Positions 1 through 11,200 of a stretch of DNA of 64,000 nt are shown here, piece after piece (the first letter of the stretch is position 1; every line of letters begins with the position of its first letter). This DNA is from Closterium sp. NIES-65 (lineage: Eukaryota > Streptophyta > Zygnematophyceae > Desmidiales > Closteriaceae): assembly GCA_948144175.1 (NCBI GenBank), contig CANXME010002332.1:216287-280286 (forward strand). The letters run 5' to 3'. The translations under genes and the position numbers were made by a program. A model generated the notes under the pieces. The model did not search any database. It was not told the origin of the DNA and was given only the letters and a program-made list of their open reading frames with translations.

Positions 1-433
1 CGTGAGCACGTGGGCGCAGATTGTGTCATCCTCTTCCCCGCGCCCATCCCCCCGCACCCCATGCCCCCACGCCCCTCCCGCCCACCGCCTTCCCCAGGTG
101 CCAGGAGAGGCCCCTTCCATGGAAACATCCGCCCTCGAAGGCAACCGCCTGTGCGCGTGGGCGCAGTACGCACAGAGCCCAATCTTTAGTGGGTGGGCGT
201 CACACACTGCTTCTTGCTCCCCACTCCCATCTTTTCCCCTCCCTTTTTCCCTCCCCCAGGTCCCTGGAGAGGCCCCTTCTATGGCAACATCCGCCCTCGA
301 GACAACTGCCTCCCTCCTCAAGTCGTTCTGCCAGCACGTGAGCACGTGAGACAACCCCTTCCTCAGCACGTGAGCACGTGAGAGTCAGTGTTACCCTCCC
401 TGCCCGTCCCCTCCCTTGTACTGTTCCCATCAG
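1..433 (+). repeat. Partial copies of OBAP exon 1
   Basis: Two upstream copies of the exon head start after cag at about 96 and 258 and repeat the GAGGCCCCTTC and CAACATCCGCCCTCGA stretches. They stop within or just after the CACGTGAGCACGTG segment, which itself recurs at 1-15, 334-347, 367-380 and 526-539. They carry an acceptor but no usable donor. The first 15 bases of the window are already part of a copy, so the array extends left. Confidence 0.8.
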
Positions 434-2262
434 GTGCCGGGAGAGGCCCCTTCCATGGCAACATCCGCCCTCGAGACGACTGCCTCTCTCCTGCAGTCCT
501 TCCGCCCACTAAAGTCCTTCTGCCAGCACGTGAGCACGTGGGCGCACTACGCGCAGAGCCCTGGGCGCATGATCGAGACGCACCACCTCGTGGTGCGACT
601 CACAGAGGACGTTCTTCAGTGCATCGTGTTTGACTCTGACCAGCCCAACGCTCGCATCGTTGGTAAGTTCAGTTATTTGAAAGTTTCCCTTTTTCCTCGC
701 GTAGTCTCTCCTCTCCTCTCCTCTCCTCTCCTCTCCTCTCTCCTCTCCTCTCCTCTCCTCACCTCTCTGCTCTCCCCTCCCCTCCCCTCCCCTTCCCTCC
801 CCTCCCCTCCCCTCCCCTCCCCTCCCCTCCTGTCCTATCCCCTCTTTCCTCATGGAAAACTTGAATCCTCTGTTTGTGTCACGCCAACCCATCTATCACC
901 CATCACCCTCCAGGTGTGGAGTACATCGTAACCGAGGCGGTGTTCAAGAAGCTTCCGGAGGAGGAGAAGCACCTGTGGCACTCGCACTACTATGAGGTGA
1001 GCATGCATGTGGTGTGCATGCATGTTCGGAACATGCACTGGAGGAGGAGAAGCACCTGTGGCACTCGCACTACTATGAGGTGAGCATGCATGTGGTGTGC
1101 ATGTGGTGTGCATGCATGTGGTGTGCATGTGGTGTGCATGCATGTTCGGAACATGCACTGGAGGAGGAGGAGGAGAAGCACCTGTGGCACTCGCACTACT
1201 ATGAGGAAAGTACTTACGCATGCATGGCTGAAAATCATTGCTGATCGCTGATGCTTGTGATTTTTCTCAAAAGTTGGCTAATGCTTTAGCCATGGCTAAA
1301 TATGGCGTGTGATTCTTCTCTTGTGTTTGCATGCACCACCAACCTGGGTTGGTTCTGGTTTCACGCTGTTACAGAATTTCTTGCATATGTCATGCCATCC
1401 TCGCATGCCTCTTCCTCTCACTGGTCATGGATCCTCCATTGCATATCCCCTCACATGCCTGTTTCCATTCCCGCTGCCCTGCTCTTGCTTCTAACTCATG
1501 AACATACCTGTGACGGCCAGTGGATGAATCCCGGCCTCTTTCTTTTACTCTCCTTTGCCGCTCTTCCCTGTCTCTCCTGCAGATCTGTGACGGCCTGTGG
1601 GTGAACCCGGGGGTGCCAGAGACCATGCAACAGCAGGAGCTGAAGAAACTTGTCAAGACATCCCTTTGTTCACTCTCCTCCCACCCCTCTCCCCCTCTTC
1701 GTCTGCAAGGCAGATCTGTGACGGCCTGTGGGTGAACCCGGGGGTGCCAGAGACCATGCAGCAGCAGGAGCTGAAGAAACTCATAAAGACGTACGGCAAA
1801 TTCTGGAATACCTGGCAATTTGACAGGGGGGACCCTCTCCCCCTCGGCCCCCCTGCCCTCATGCTCTCCCCCCAAGATCACCCCTTGGGTCGTGTTTCTC
1901 GTGCTCTGGTGGAGCAGAGGGATGCGGCGTTGTGGATAGAGACGGGGGAGAAGCGGGAGCAGCGGGCGGCGCTAGTGGACAAAGAGTGGGCGGCGACGGG
2001 GAAGGACCGGGTGGCGGACTGGTGGATGGAGAGTGGCAAGGGGTGGGTGACTGAGATGAGGGCAGTTGAGCTGGAGAGCATGGGGATGGGGAAGGGGGGG
2101 CAGGAGACAGGGGGTGTGCCGTCTGTGGTTATGGGGGGAGGGGGAGGGGTGGAGGGGAAGAAGGAAGGGGAGAAAATGGGGAAGGAGCGTGGCATGGGGG
2201 TGGGGGAGGAGACGGGTTTGGCTGGGCGTCCGGCCCAGTCCTCTGTGATTACTCTTGAGTGA
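434..2262 (+). CDS. OBAP: Oil-body-associated protein (OBAP, DUF1264), 5' end incomplete
   Basis: Three exons fit the DUF1264 family: 434-662, 914-996 and 1714-2262, with GT-AG junctions and matching phases (1, then 0). Conserved stretches are LLQSFRPLKSFCQHVSTWAHY, IETHHL, CIVFDSDQPNARIVGVEYI, LPEEEKHLWHSHYYE, VPETM and KTYGKFWNTWQFDRGDPLPLG. In plants these proteins associate with seed oil bodies; a role in lipid droplets here is inferred from the family. The first exon begins directly after an acceptor (cag at 431-433), so an upstream exon outside the window is likely. ATG455 is the first in-frame Met inside it. The family's usual short C-terminus is replaced by a longer Gly/Lys/Glu-rich tail ending at 2262. 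Copies of all three exons surround the chosen ones. Confidence 0.85.
712..833 (+). repeat. CTCCT/CCCCT pyrimidine microsatellite in OBAP intron 1
   Basis: An uninterrupted pyrimidine tract of 5-bp units (ctcct, then cccct), located between the exon 1 donor at 663 and the exon 2 acceptor at 913. Confidence 0.9.
1030..1206 (+). repeat. Two downstream copies of OBAP exon 2 tail
   Basis: GAGGAGAAGCACCTGTGG recurs at about 1046 and 1171, each followed by the CACTCGCACTACTATGAG exon end. The first copy keeps the gtgagc donor and the second has gaaagt. They are separated by a TGCATGTGGTG-rich spacer. These are donor-side decoy copies of the exon at 914-996. Confidence 0.85.
1583..1657 (+). repeat. 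Upstream copy of OBAP exon 3 head
   Basis: Starts after an acceptor (cag 1580-1582) and encodes the same ICDGLWVNPGVPETMQQQELKKL as the intact exon at 1714. It then diverges without a donor, so it is an acceptor-side decoy. Confidence 0.85.
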
Positions 2263-2741
2263 CCATTCCGAGATGACTGTTAGTGACCATGGCAGGTGGT
2301 TTAGTGCTGAATGATAGCTTCATGTGATGTGCCACACCACTCAGGGTGGGGTGTGTGGTGGTGGGGGAGGAGACGATGGGTTTGGCTGGTGGTCATCTGA
2401 CTTAGTCTTCTGAAATGAGTGTGGTGTACATACAAAACTTGTTGATAGATACTTACCGTTATACCCAGGTGAAGCTGTAATTGTGGTGTGGAGGAAGTAA
2501 ATCCATGTGTACCATTCCAAAAAACTAGTAGATTGGTCAGCTACCTACGGTACTAGCTACATTGAACATTCCTTATACAATATGTCAGAATATTCAATTA
2601 CTCTCTGCGTACACTTCAATGGCCCCCTTACATTGCACTGAAGTTTCTCTGTTCGGCAGTATCAACCCTCTGCCCCGAACTGATACCCTTGTCGTCGATC
2701 AACAGCTGTCTCATGGACTTTTAATCGATTAAAGAATCAGC
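2263..2741. other. Intergenic, OBAP / DUF2039 convergent ends
   Basis: Separates two genes transcribed towards each other. It is more AT-rich than its flanks. I see no coding segment or clear repeat. Confidence 0.5.
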
Positions 2742-5700
2742 TCATGTGTTGTCGTCTTTCTTAGTCTCAGCACCGTCCGCTGTTCCAACACCTTTGCTTG
2801 CATCCTTGCAATCATCATCCTCATCCTCATCCTCCTGCCCCGCCTCTCCCCCATCCCCATCCCCATCCTCCCCATCCTCCTCTCCCTCCTCATCCTTCTC
2901 CCCCTCGTTCTCATCCTTCTCTCCTTCATCCTCCCCCTCATCTTCCTCCCACTCATCTTCCTCATCATCATCCTCATCCTCCTCACTATTGTCTCCCTCT
3001 GCTGCTTTCTTCGCTGCTTTCTTTGCCACGCTGTTTGCCGCCCCTGCATTGCCCTTCTCCATCTGCCACACATAAAATCCAACGGCACCAGGATGGCAGG
3101 CAGTTTTGAGACTTTCCAAACCTTTGCCACGCTGTTTGCTGCTCCTGCATTGCCCTTCTCTATCTGCCACCACAACAGAACCGGAGGCAGCACAAACACA
3201 ACCAGCAGTCATGTGTTGCGCGTCCATTTCTCTGAGCACCAGCATTGAAGGACAACAGAAACGATGCTCACAAAGCTTGAGCCTTTTGATGCTCTAGACC
3301 ATGGACTAGGGGGAAGGCTCTTAGACACCTCAGGAATTGAGCACACCTGAGCACCTGAGCACCTGGAGACACCTGGACACTTGGGTAGCTTGGCACCTGG
3401 ACACTTGGCCACCTTGACACCTGGACACCCGAGCACATACCACACGCAGCAAGCTTCGCCTCTCCCTCTCCCTCAGCCTCCCGAGGGCGTGCAGCACGCA
3501 AAGCAGAGTGGCACATCTGGGCATACCTGGGCACACCCAATCACCTGGGCAGGGGGGAAAGACAAGCACGTACCGCACGCAGCAAGGGGGAAAGACAAGC
3601 ACGTACCGCACGCAGCAAGGGGGAAAGACAAGCACGTACCGCACGCAGCAAGGGGGAAAGACAAGCACGTACCGCACGCAGCAAGCTTCGCCTCTCCCTC
3701 TCCCTCAGCCTCCCGAGGGCCTGCACAGAGAGAGAGCACAGTGGCAGAGAGTGGAGAGCAGACAAGGGATGGGGCTTTAAGTCCACTCGAAAGTTCCCTC
3801 AACCTTCAAAGAGCTGCACACAGAGGCAGTGGCGGAAGCAGAGAGCCAAGAGGGGGGAGGGGAGAAGGGTTGCAAACAAAAACAGAGCACATTGTACCCA
3901 GGTATGCTCTGTATATCGCCCCCTCACCTCCTCGAGTTGCTTCATCTCATTCTCCCGCACTGCTGCTCCACTGATGCATGGGTGGGTGGGTGGGTGGGTG
4001 TGCAGAGCGGTGCAGGCATGGACAGCAGAGTAGACACAACGAGAAAAACATTATGGGAGGGAATGGGAGTGGAAACGAGAAAAGGAAGCGAGTCGAGGGA
4101 GGAAGAGGAGGGGGGTTAGAAGGGTAAGCGTCTTATGCTTGCACAATCTGTTTGGCAAAAGGCACGAAGGCAAACAGTGCGAGGGCAGAGCAGATGGGGT
4201 TGGGGGTGCAAGGATTGTGCGTCTCGAATGGTCTCACTCTTGCACGATCTCTTTGGTGGGCTGCCGGCACTTGGCACACAACCCTTTCTCCTGCGCACAT
4301 GCTGTGTGCCATGCATGGATGGATGGGGCAATGGAATGGATACATGCAGGGAAGACAGAAGAAAGGCATGAAGAGGGACTCTTCCACGATCTCTTTGGTG
4401 GGCTGCCGGCACTTGGGGCACAACCCTTTCTCCTGCGCACATGCTGTGTGCCATGCATGCGTGGACATGCGTGGAGCAACGCATACATACATACACACGC
4501 AATGCATGCATGCATGGATGGATGGATGGATGGATGGATGGATGGGGGGAAATGATGGGGGAAGACATACGTAAGCTCAGGCAAAAGTTTCTGACTCTTG
4601 GATCTTTTTTATAGCTGAGATGAGGTGAGGAAGGAAGGAATATATGGATGAAAATCCTATCATGCAATGGCATGATGGATAGTGCAAGTGAATGGCATGG
4701 CGCACACCTTGAAAGTATCAGATAGTTGGTAAGATGAAGCACCTTGGCACCTTGGCAACGTGACATGCACTTTTGCAGATGGCATGGTATGGCATGAATG
4801 GCATGCCTCACCTCTGCAGATGGTATGGTATGCCATGAGTGGCATGCTCCATCTTGAAACTATCAAATGGTTGGTAACTTGGCATGCCTTTCACGCGCAC
4901 CTCTGCAGATGGCATGACAGTGCAGGGATGGAATGCGCACCTCTGCAGATGGCGTGGTATGCGTCTTTCACATTCCTCTTGCCACATGCTTGGCTGTGAT
5001 TGGTGGACCCAGGATTGGATGAGGGAGAGAAGGGCAAGGGAGAGAACGGGAAGAAGGGTGAATGAGTGGTGGGAGGGAGATACAGGCACCTCAGGGATAG
5101 GGCAAGTGGAAAGGAAGGGGAGTGGAGGGATGACGAAGGGAAACCAGACTTAATGGATGAGCGAGAAAAAAAACAATCAAGAGAGCGCACGTCAATTTCC
5201 CAGAAGAAAACCCAGCAACCATATAGCATGTGTAGCCTGTTTGAATCGACTTAACCCAGCAACCATATAGCATGTGTAGCCTGTTTGAATCGACTTAACC
5301 CAGCAACCATATAGCATGTGTAGCCTGTTTGAATCGACTTAACCCAGCAACCATATAGCATGTGTAGCCTGTTTGAATCGACTTAACCCAGCAACCATAT
5401 AGCATGTGTAGCCTGTTTGAATCGACTTAACCCAACAACCACATCGCTGTGTTGGCCTCACAGCTCTATCAGCCGGCAGGCGTCACAACTGTAACGACTC
5501 AAGCACCATTTTCTGGTGTTGCTTCCGCGTCTCACCACTTGGCAGGCTCGGTGAGAGGCTTGTACTTGCCGTACCTGCGCCCAGGGGCGGAGAGGGGGGA
5601 CAAGGGCGATGAGAATGGGGTGTGGGTGAGGGGAGGTGTGGGAGGAAGAAAGAGAGGACTGGGGTGAGTGGTGTGTGTGGGGCGTGGAGGTGACGTTTGA

Positions 5701-7504
5701 GTCGACTCAAAAGTCACCTCTCTGTATGTGGAGCGTGGAGGGTGTAACAGAAAGCTGAGAGCTGTGGCGACAGAAAGGAGGGGCAGGGAAGAGGGGAGTT
5801 GGGGAATAGGGGGAGGGAGACGTAGGAGGAATGTGCAGGGGAAATGCTGGGGTCGGTCAGCAGGGAATGCAGCAGACGGAGACATTCATGTGCAGAGTGT
5901 GTAGCACCCGTTTCCGCTACTAAAGATTCTCCCCCCTTTCTCGTCTCTCCTCTTTCCTCTCTCCCCTCGCCCATTCAATTCCCCAGCACTCCTCATCCCC
6001 CGCCACTCCCACTCCAGCATCCCTCAAGTCAGCCCGACCAGCCCACAACTAGCCCTCCTGTTGTGGCCCCACTCAGCCCCTCACAGCACACACCACTGAC
6101 ATGAGAGGCTTCATGCGATCTGGTCGCAGCAGCGCCGCCACACGAGAAGCCCTCTCGCGCCCGGCCCATTCAACCCCACTCCCAGCCCTGCTCAGCCGCT
6201 TTCAACCACTCACTTGCGGCGCCATGCGATCTGCTCGCTGCAGCGCCGGCACACTCCTGAGATGTTGGCAAACGGCCTCGACTTGGTGCCCAGCTCCTGG
6301 TGGGAAGTTGGGATGGGAGGGGAAGGGGGGAGAAACCAAAGGGGTAGAAGGGTGTTAGGAGGGGGGAGTCAGGAAAGCGAAAGGAGGTGTTGGCGAATGG
6401 CCTCTCGACTTGGTGCCCAGCTCCCTTGTTCTTCGCTTTCCTCCTCCCCACATCCCACTGCCTCCTTGTGCCCCGTGCCCCGTGCCCCATGACCCATGAC
6501 CCATGACCCATGACCCATGACCCATGACCCATGACCCATGAACCATGACCCGTGCCCTGTGCCCTGTGCCCTGTGCCCCATGACCCATGAACCATGACCC
6601 ATGACCCATGACCCATGACCCATGACCCATGCGCCGTGCCCCGTGCCCCATGAACATATAGCTCCGAAACCCACACTGCCCCTCTCCCTCTCGTCCTCAC
6701 ACTGCTCCCTCCCTACTACCCGCTCTCTCTATCCTTCTTTCTTTCCTTCTTGAGAACTCTCCAAAGTTTTCCCCTCGTCTCCTCCCTTTCTCCCCCTGTC
6801 TCCCACCCCTTCGCCTCACTGTCTCCCACCCCTTCGCCTCACCGTCTCCCACCCCTTCGCCTCACTGTCTCCCACCCCTTCGCCTCACTGTCTCCCACCC
6901 CTTCGCCTCACTGTCTCCCACCCCTTCGCCTCACTGTCTCCCACCCCTTCGCCTCACTGTCTCCTTCTTCTACACGTTGCTCTCTGAAACCCATGCTGCC
7001 CTGCCATGCCATACAACCCAAACGCGAGGAAGGGCGCGCACTCACACCTTTCTCCCCCTCACTCCCCGCGCTTCCCTCCTTCCCCCCCCCCCCTCTCTGG
7101 GCTCACCGTTTCTTTCTTCTGCACGTTGCGTTCCGGAACCCATGCTACCCTGCCATGCCGTTGGGAGGGAGGGACGTGCACACAGCCAGAACACACACAC
7201 ACACACTCCAGGGTTTAACCGGGGTTCTGGGTTCAGCAATCCATGCTACCCTGGCACGCCACGGGAATGGCACAGGACGGGGACAGTAATCCATCAAGGG
7301 TTCAACTTGAGTTGTGGATTTGGCAGACCCACGCTGCCCTGGCAGGAACAGCATCTTGCAAAAACCACTGCCTTGGAGTGCGTAGGCGGGTTCTGCAAGG
7401 CACACGGGACGGTCGGGCAGAGGGTTTCGCACGTTTCGCAGAGGGGCTCACTTGTTCTGGTGCTTGGGCGCGCCTCTCGATGGCGCTCCCCTTCTCGTCG
7501 ACAT
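2742..7504 (-). CDS. DUF2039 / C9orf85-like small zinc-binding protein
   Basis: Exons on the minus strand: 7504-7452, 7149-7107, 6296-6214, 5574-5536, 4993-4941, 4301-4238, 3720-3673 and 3062-2742. The start (MSTRRGAPSRGAPKHQNK) matches the PKHQN N-terminus of the family. Then come VAWVPERN, GVCRRCSEQIAWRRK, YGKYKPLTEP, CQACGKRNVKDAYHAIC and ACAQEKGLCAKC: several CxxC pairs that probably bind zinc. RERERRSLLRA is followed by an acidic Glu/Asp tail. Phases agree throughout except between 4238 and 3720, where one base (mod 3) is missing. A 10-nt micro-exon at 3813-3804 (CTCTTTGAAG between gtgtgcag and gttgag) would fix it but is unproven. Function is unknown in the family. Partial exon copies fill most introns. 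Confidence 0.85.
3553..3685. repeat. 33-bp tandem repeat, 4 copies
   Basis: The unit GGGGGAAAGACAAGCACGTA plus 13 bases is repeated four times. It includes the gtacgt donor of the DUF2039 RERERR exon, so the donor has been amplified with the flanking intron. Confidence 0.9.
3775..3793. repeat. Degenerate CTTTTGAG...CTCAAAAG palindrome
   Basis: CTTTAAGTCCACTCGAAAG, a decayed match to the palindrome family, immediately downstream on the minus strand of the possible DUF2039 micro-exon. Confidence 0.5.
4511..4545. repeat. ATGG microsatellite
   Basis: Perfect ggat/atgg 4-bp repeats within a DUF2039 intron. Confidence 0.9.
5210..5429. repeat. 44-bp tandem repeat, 5 copies
   Basis: Five almost identical head-to-tail 44-bp units (start CCCAGCAACCATATAGCATG) with no spacers. 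Each unit contains GTTTGAATCGACTTAAC, which looks like a transition-decayed form of the CTTTTGAGNCGNCTCAAAAG palindrome found elsewhere in the window. Confidence 0.9.
5696..5711. repeat. Palindrome, TCGA centre
   Basis: TTTGAGTCGACTCAAA, a perfect 16-bp palindrome between two partial copies of a GTGGAGCGTGGAGG-like intron segment of the DUF2039 gene. Confidence 0.85.
6476..6652. repeat. ATGACCC 7-bp minisatellite
   Basis: Long run of atgaccc and variants (gtgcccc, gtgccct) in a DUF2039 intron. It is open in several frames, so translated frames across it are repetitive and not genes. Confidence 0.9.
6788..6966. repeat. 23-bp tandem repeat, about 8 copies
   Basis: Unit CTGTCTCCCACCCCTTCGCC plus TCA, repeated head-to-tail in the first part of DUF2039 intron 2. 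Confidence 0.9.
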
Positions 7505-8264
7505 CTCCGCCCTCCCTCCCCCGCTTATCGATCACCACTCCTCCTCACTCCTTTTCACTCGTTTGTATTCCTCTACAACCCTCCGCTCCCCTCTGGTCCC
7601 TTCCCTCACAGCCTGTTTCCGCGCGAAGTCCTTTACGACTCGCACCTTGCAACGGCTAACCTTCCTAACCCGTTGCAGTGGTCTCAGTGAGAGGACAAAT
7701 CAGGCGCCTCAAAACCCGCAGGGTTCCACGTGAGAGATTTCAAGTTTAGCCGTGGAATGCGGGCGGCTAGACGGCTGAAGTCTACAAGTCCCGGGTCTTT
7801 CTGGTAAGCGCCGAAAGAACCAGGTAGACAGAGTGGGGGCAACGGCGCGCGCGTTACCTACGACTTCGCGCAAGAACTAAGCAAAACGAGTAGGAGGTTC
7901 TCCACTAAAAGTGGAAGAAAAATTGGTTATGTCCGCTCGCGCGGGATGCCTTAACCGTTGTGTGTTGAGAGCCCGAAGGCTAATCTCGTCCTTGTCGAGG
8001 GAGATGCTAACCTTCTCTCGGCTCAACGAACACACAGATAGTGAGTAAACCAAAATCCTAGAACTATCGTGTTTTGAAATGAAGTGTTTCATGGGCTCGT
8101 TTACATTAGTGCTTTATTGTGCTATCAACTGCTCCATAGCACGTGGCATGCTCAACACGGCGAATGGCTTGTACAGCTGGTAACAGCCACCTCGCTATAA
8201 TCTCTCAGTTTGACACCCTTGAAATTGCCATGCTGGTGAACAGCACATCCTGGTGGATGTGGTA
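7505..8264. other. Spacer between DUF2039 start and retrotransposon
   Basis: Would hold the DUF2039 promoter (minus strand). No gene is recognised. An imperfect inverted repeat lies near 7958-8037 (TGTTGAGAGCCCGAAGGCTA against a TCTCGGCTCAACGA arm); its nature is unknown. Confidence 0.4.
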
Positions 8265-8280
8265 ACACGAGTGTAACCAC
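8265..8280. repeat. Target-site duplication, right copy in element orientation
   Basis: ACACGAGTGTAACCAC, identical to 11929-11944, abutting the AATAAA-type 3' end of the non-LTR element. Confidence 0.85.
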
Positions 8281-11200
8281 TTTATTGACAATATAAAGGG
8301 TACAAAAGTACACGAGTCAGGAGGTTAGACTGGTAGCTACGGTAGCTAAAAGAGCCTGTGCAAAGGAAGCAGCAGGAGTAGTCCCTCTATCACTTTCAGT
8401 AATCATTCCCCAAGTACGCAAAGTCCGCTGCCGACGGTGGAATAACTTCCGAAGGGATAGTGCTGGACGCTACTGTGAATCGAACCTGTGCCCGCCTGCA
8501 GATTGTGCGGGCCTGCTCACGCTGGTGGACGAGGGAAATGCGTTTGTAAAAACTGGTCTCGAAGAGTTGTGGAATGAGGTCAGATGAACCGCTCAAATCG
8601 CGAAGACGCGAAGCACCACGACGACTGCAGTGTCGGAGGAAATCCTGGAATGACTTCCCAAAACACCCGAAAGTCTCAAGCGCCAGTGGAAGTAACTTGA
8701 CGTCGGGACGGGCGTGCAGGGATGGTGCGTACAGAGTTGCCTTCTCAGTCTCGCGTGTAGCTGCGGCTGACCCAATGACGGTGGCAGCATTGGAGTGGGG
8801 GAAGCCGTGCTGCGAGTCGGCTACCGAAACGTCCAAAGCCAAGGTGGTGCCGGATTGGAGGTCCCTGCAGGTGATGTCAGGTCGGCGGCCTGGAAGGAGG
8901 TGGTGGTCTTCCAACTGCGACACGAGACCAAGCTCCAAGATAATGCGGTGCAGTTCGTGTTTGATGGCGTCATGCACTCTGGTAGGCTCGTTGTTCTTGG
9001 GGCAGCGTAGGGCATGGGATGGGAGGGAGGAGTCAGAGAAAGGATGTCCACAGGCGCAAGTTTCAGCGGAGCTAAGGTGAGGAATGGGGAGGCCAAGGCG
9101 GATAGCAGCAGCGATGCGCCATTCGGATTCAGTGAGCTGCAACTGAGGCGAAGAAGGAGCCGCAGTAAGCCAATCCCCCGCATGCGGGCCCTGCAGGGAG
9201 GTTAAACGGGCCAGGCGAAGTGGGGAAGTGACAGACGAGCGGACTTTTTCGAGCAAAGAAGCCTCAAGCTGCTGTGAGAGATGAGTGAAGAGTTTGGGGG
9301 GATAGCCGGGTAGGAGGTGGGACCAGGAAGGGAAACGGTCACGAACTTCTTTTGGGAGCATGGCAGTAGCAGCTGGAATGAACTCGTCGAGGCGATGAAT
9401 GGTGTCAGATGAGAGAAAGGGGCGGAAAAGTGGTGAGCCGTCAGTGATGAAGTGAGTGGACAGTAGTGGAAGCGACTGGGCCCAACTGCAGAGGTAACTA
9501 AGAGGTGCTGTAGAGGCGGAGGAACGAAGGCCAAAGCCCCCAAGGCGAATTGGAAGAAAGACTTGCTGCTGCGCTGTTTTTGTCTGTTCCGTGTCTAGGA
9601 TCCAATAACCGGGGCCAAAAAGCTGGGTGAAATGGTCCAAGAGGGTAGAATCCCAAGAGCTGAAGAGGTCATGAATCTCTGGGAATGGCGATACAGTCCG
9701 GAGGAGGAAGGAAGGACGGGCTGAGACGCACTGGGAGAGGATGCGGGAGGCAGTCTGAGGGTCATGAAGCTGGTGAAGAAGAGGAAGAGAGGTAGTAAAT
9801 GAGGCGAGCTTCTCCTGTACTGTGGAGATGATGTAGCCGTCCGAGCCAATCGGGACCCCCGCAACGTTGAGGCCGTTGGGAGCGATAGGTACACCCGAAG
9901 GAGTTGCGCAGCCCTGAGGCCAGTCAAGAGGGCACCAGATGGAACACTTCGAGGGTTGGACTGTAAGGCCCAAGGAATGAAGGCGGTCGGTCAGGGCTGT
10001 GAAGGCAGTGGTGATGATTGAAGGAGGGCCAACGAGGAAGGTGTCGTCAGCATAAGAGGAGATGAAGATGGATGGGAACTGGTTTTGTGTGGGAAGAATG
10101 GCAAGCTGCTGGGTGAGGGCGTAGAGAAAGGGACCGCAGGGGTCCCCCTGGCGCACACCCGAGGCGGACTCGAATGTATGGAGGGTGGGGCCGTTGCGGT
10201 AGTGAAGGGGAGACGGGGAGGAGTAGAAGAGGCTGAAGTAGGGAATGAGAGGAGAGAAGGGTGAGGAGCGGAGAGCCTCGAACATGGCAATCCTGTTGAA
10301 AGAGTTGAAGGCGTTAGCGACGTCAAGCTGAAGCACCGCCCAATCAGGATGGAGGGAAAGGGCCGATTGTACGGCATGCGCCATCACCTCTATGCCTGCA
10401 GGAACCGCGACCCCGAACTGCAGGCATGGAAGGAAGGTGTCACGCATTTGCTGCTTGAACATGAGGGTGATGCAGCGGGAAAGAAGGCGCGGGAGAACTT
10501 CACCAATAGCAATCGGCCGGACCCCACCCTGCGGCTTCTTAAGGGCGACGAGAGTAGACGCAGTGTAATAGGAGCGGACAGAGAGTGGGAGCTCGGCCTG
10601 CAGCCAATTCTGGAAGAGGCGGAGGAGGGAGGGAAGGTGCTGCTGGGAGGTAAGGAAGGTGTCTCTGAGGTGCTCAATCAACCAACCCGAAGGGCCAGCC
10701 GCGGTACCCCGTGGGGCTGATCGAAGAGCCAGGTGGAGGAGCGGGGCTGAAAGCTGTGGGTAAGAGTCTGGGGTGAAGGTGGATATCCAATGAGGAAGAG
10801 GCTGCGGAGCTGGTGGATGCTTGGAAGAGAGAGAGGAGATGGTTTCCGAGGAGGGGGGTGCGAACTCGCCGGCTTCCAATGCTGCCAGGGAGCGAGACCA
10901 GTCGCCGCACTTAGCAAATCGCGCGGCACGATGGAGGCGAGCCTGCGTGGCTGTGGAGCGTGCTGAAGCAAGGTTGAGAGGGCGAGCAGCAGGGGTGGCA
11001 GCGGCAGAGGCTTCAAGGAAAAGCGCATGCCAGTCCCCACTGATGAAGCGCTGAGCAAGAAGGGCACATGCTGCGGTAAGCGATTGCGAAGGGGTAGCTG
11101 CAGTTAGGCGGAGGACGAGGCGCGGAAACGCAAGCAGGATAAGATGCGCAGCAGTGTCAGAGGGATGCTGTGCAAGCCGACGAAGGGGGATAAGCATGGC

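Larger units (their letters stand above)
3063..7345 (-). repeat. Decayed exon copies in DUF2039 introns
   Basis: Minus-strand copies by exon. Last exon (EKGNAGAANSVAK, about 3172-3128, Met changed to Ile). RERERRSLLR exon (about 3490-3445). CPKCRQPTKEIVE exon (about 4445-4380, donor lost) and a degenerate one near 4165-4130. AYHAIC exon tails near 4915-4897, 4840-4805 and 4797-4768. SRPFANISG exon (about 6425-6385) and CRRCSEQIAW exon (about 6145-6110). AWVPERN exon (about 7005-6965, in-frame TAG; 7255-7215; 7345-7300). The chosen copy is the one with acceptor, donor and frame intact. Confidence 0.75.

Noticed and set aside
1583..1657. First copy of OBAP exon 3 as the real exon
   Set aside because: It diverges before the conserved YGKFWNTWQFDRGDPLPLG region and has no donor; the copy at 1714 is complete.
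2066..2248. Separate small ORF in the OBAP 3' exon
   Set aside because: G-rich shadow frame within the OBAP C-terminal tail.
5210..5429. CRISPR-like regular repeats
   Set aside because: The 44-bp units are contiguous with no spacers, and the genome is eukaryotic.
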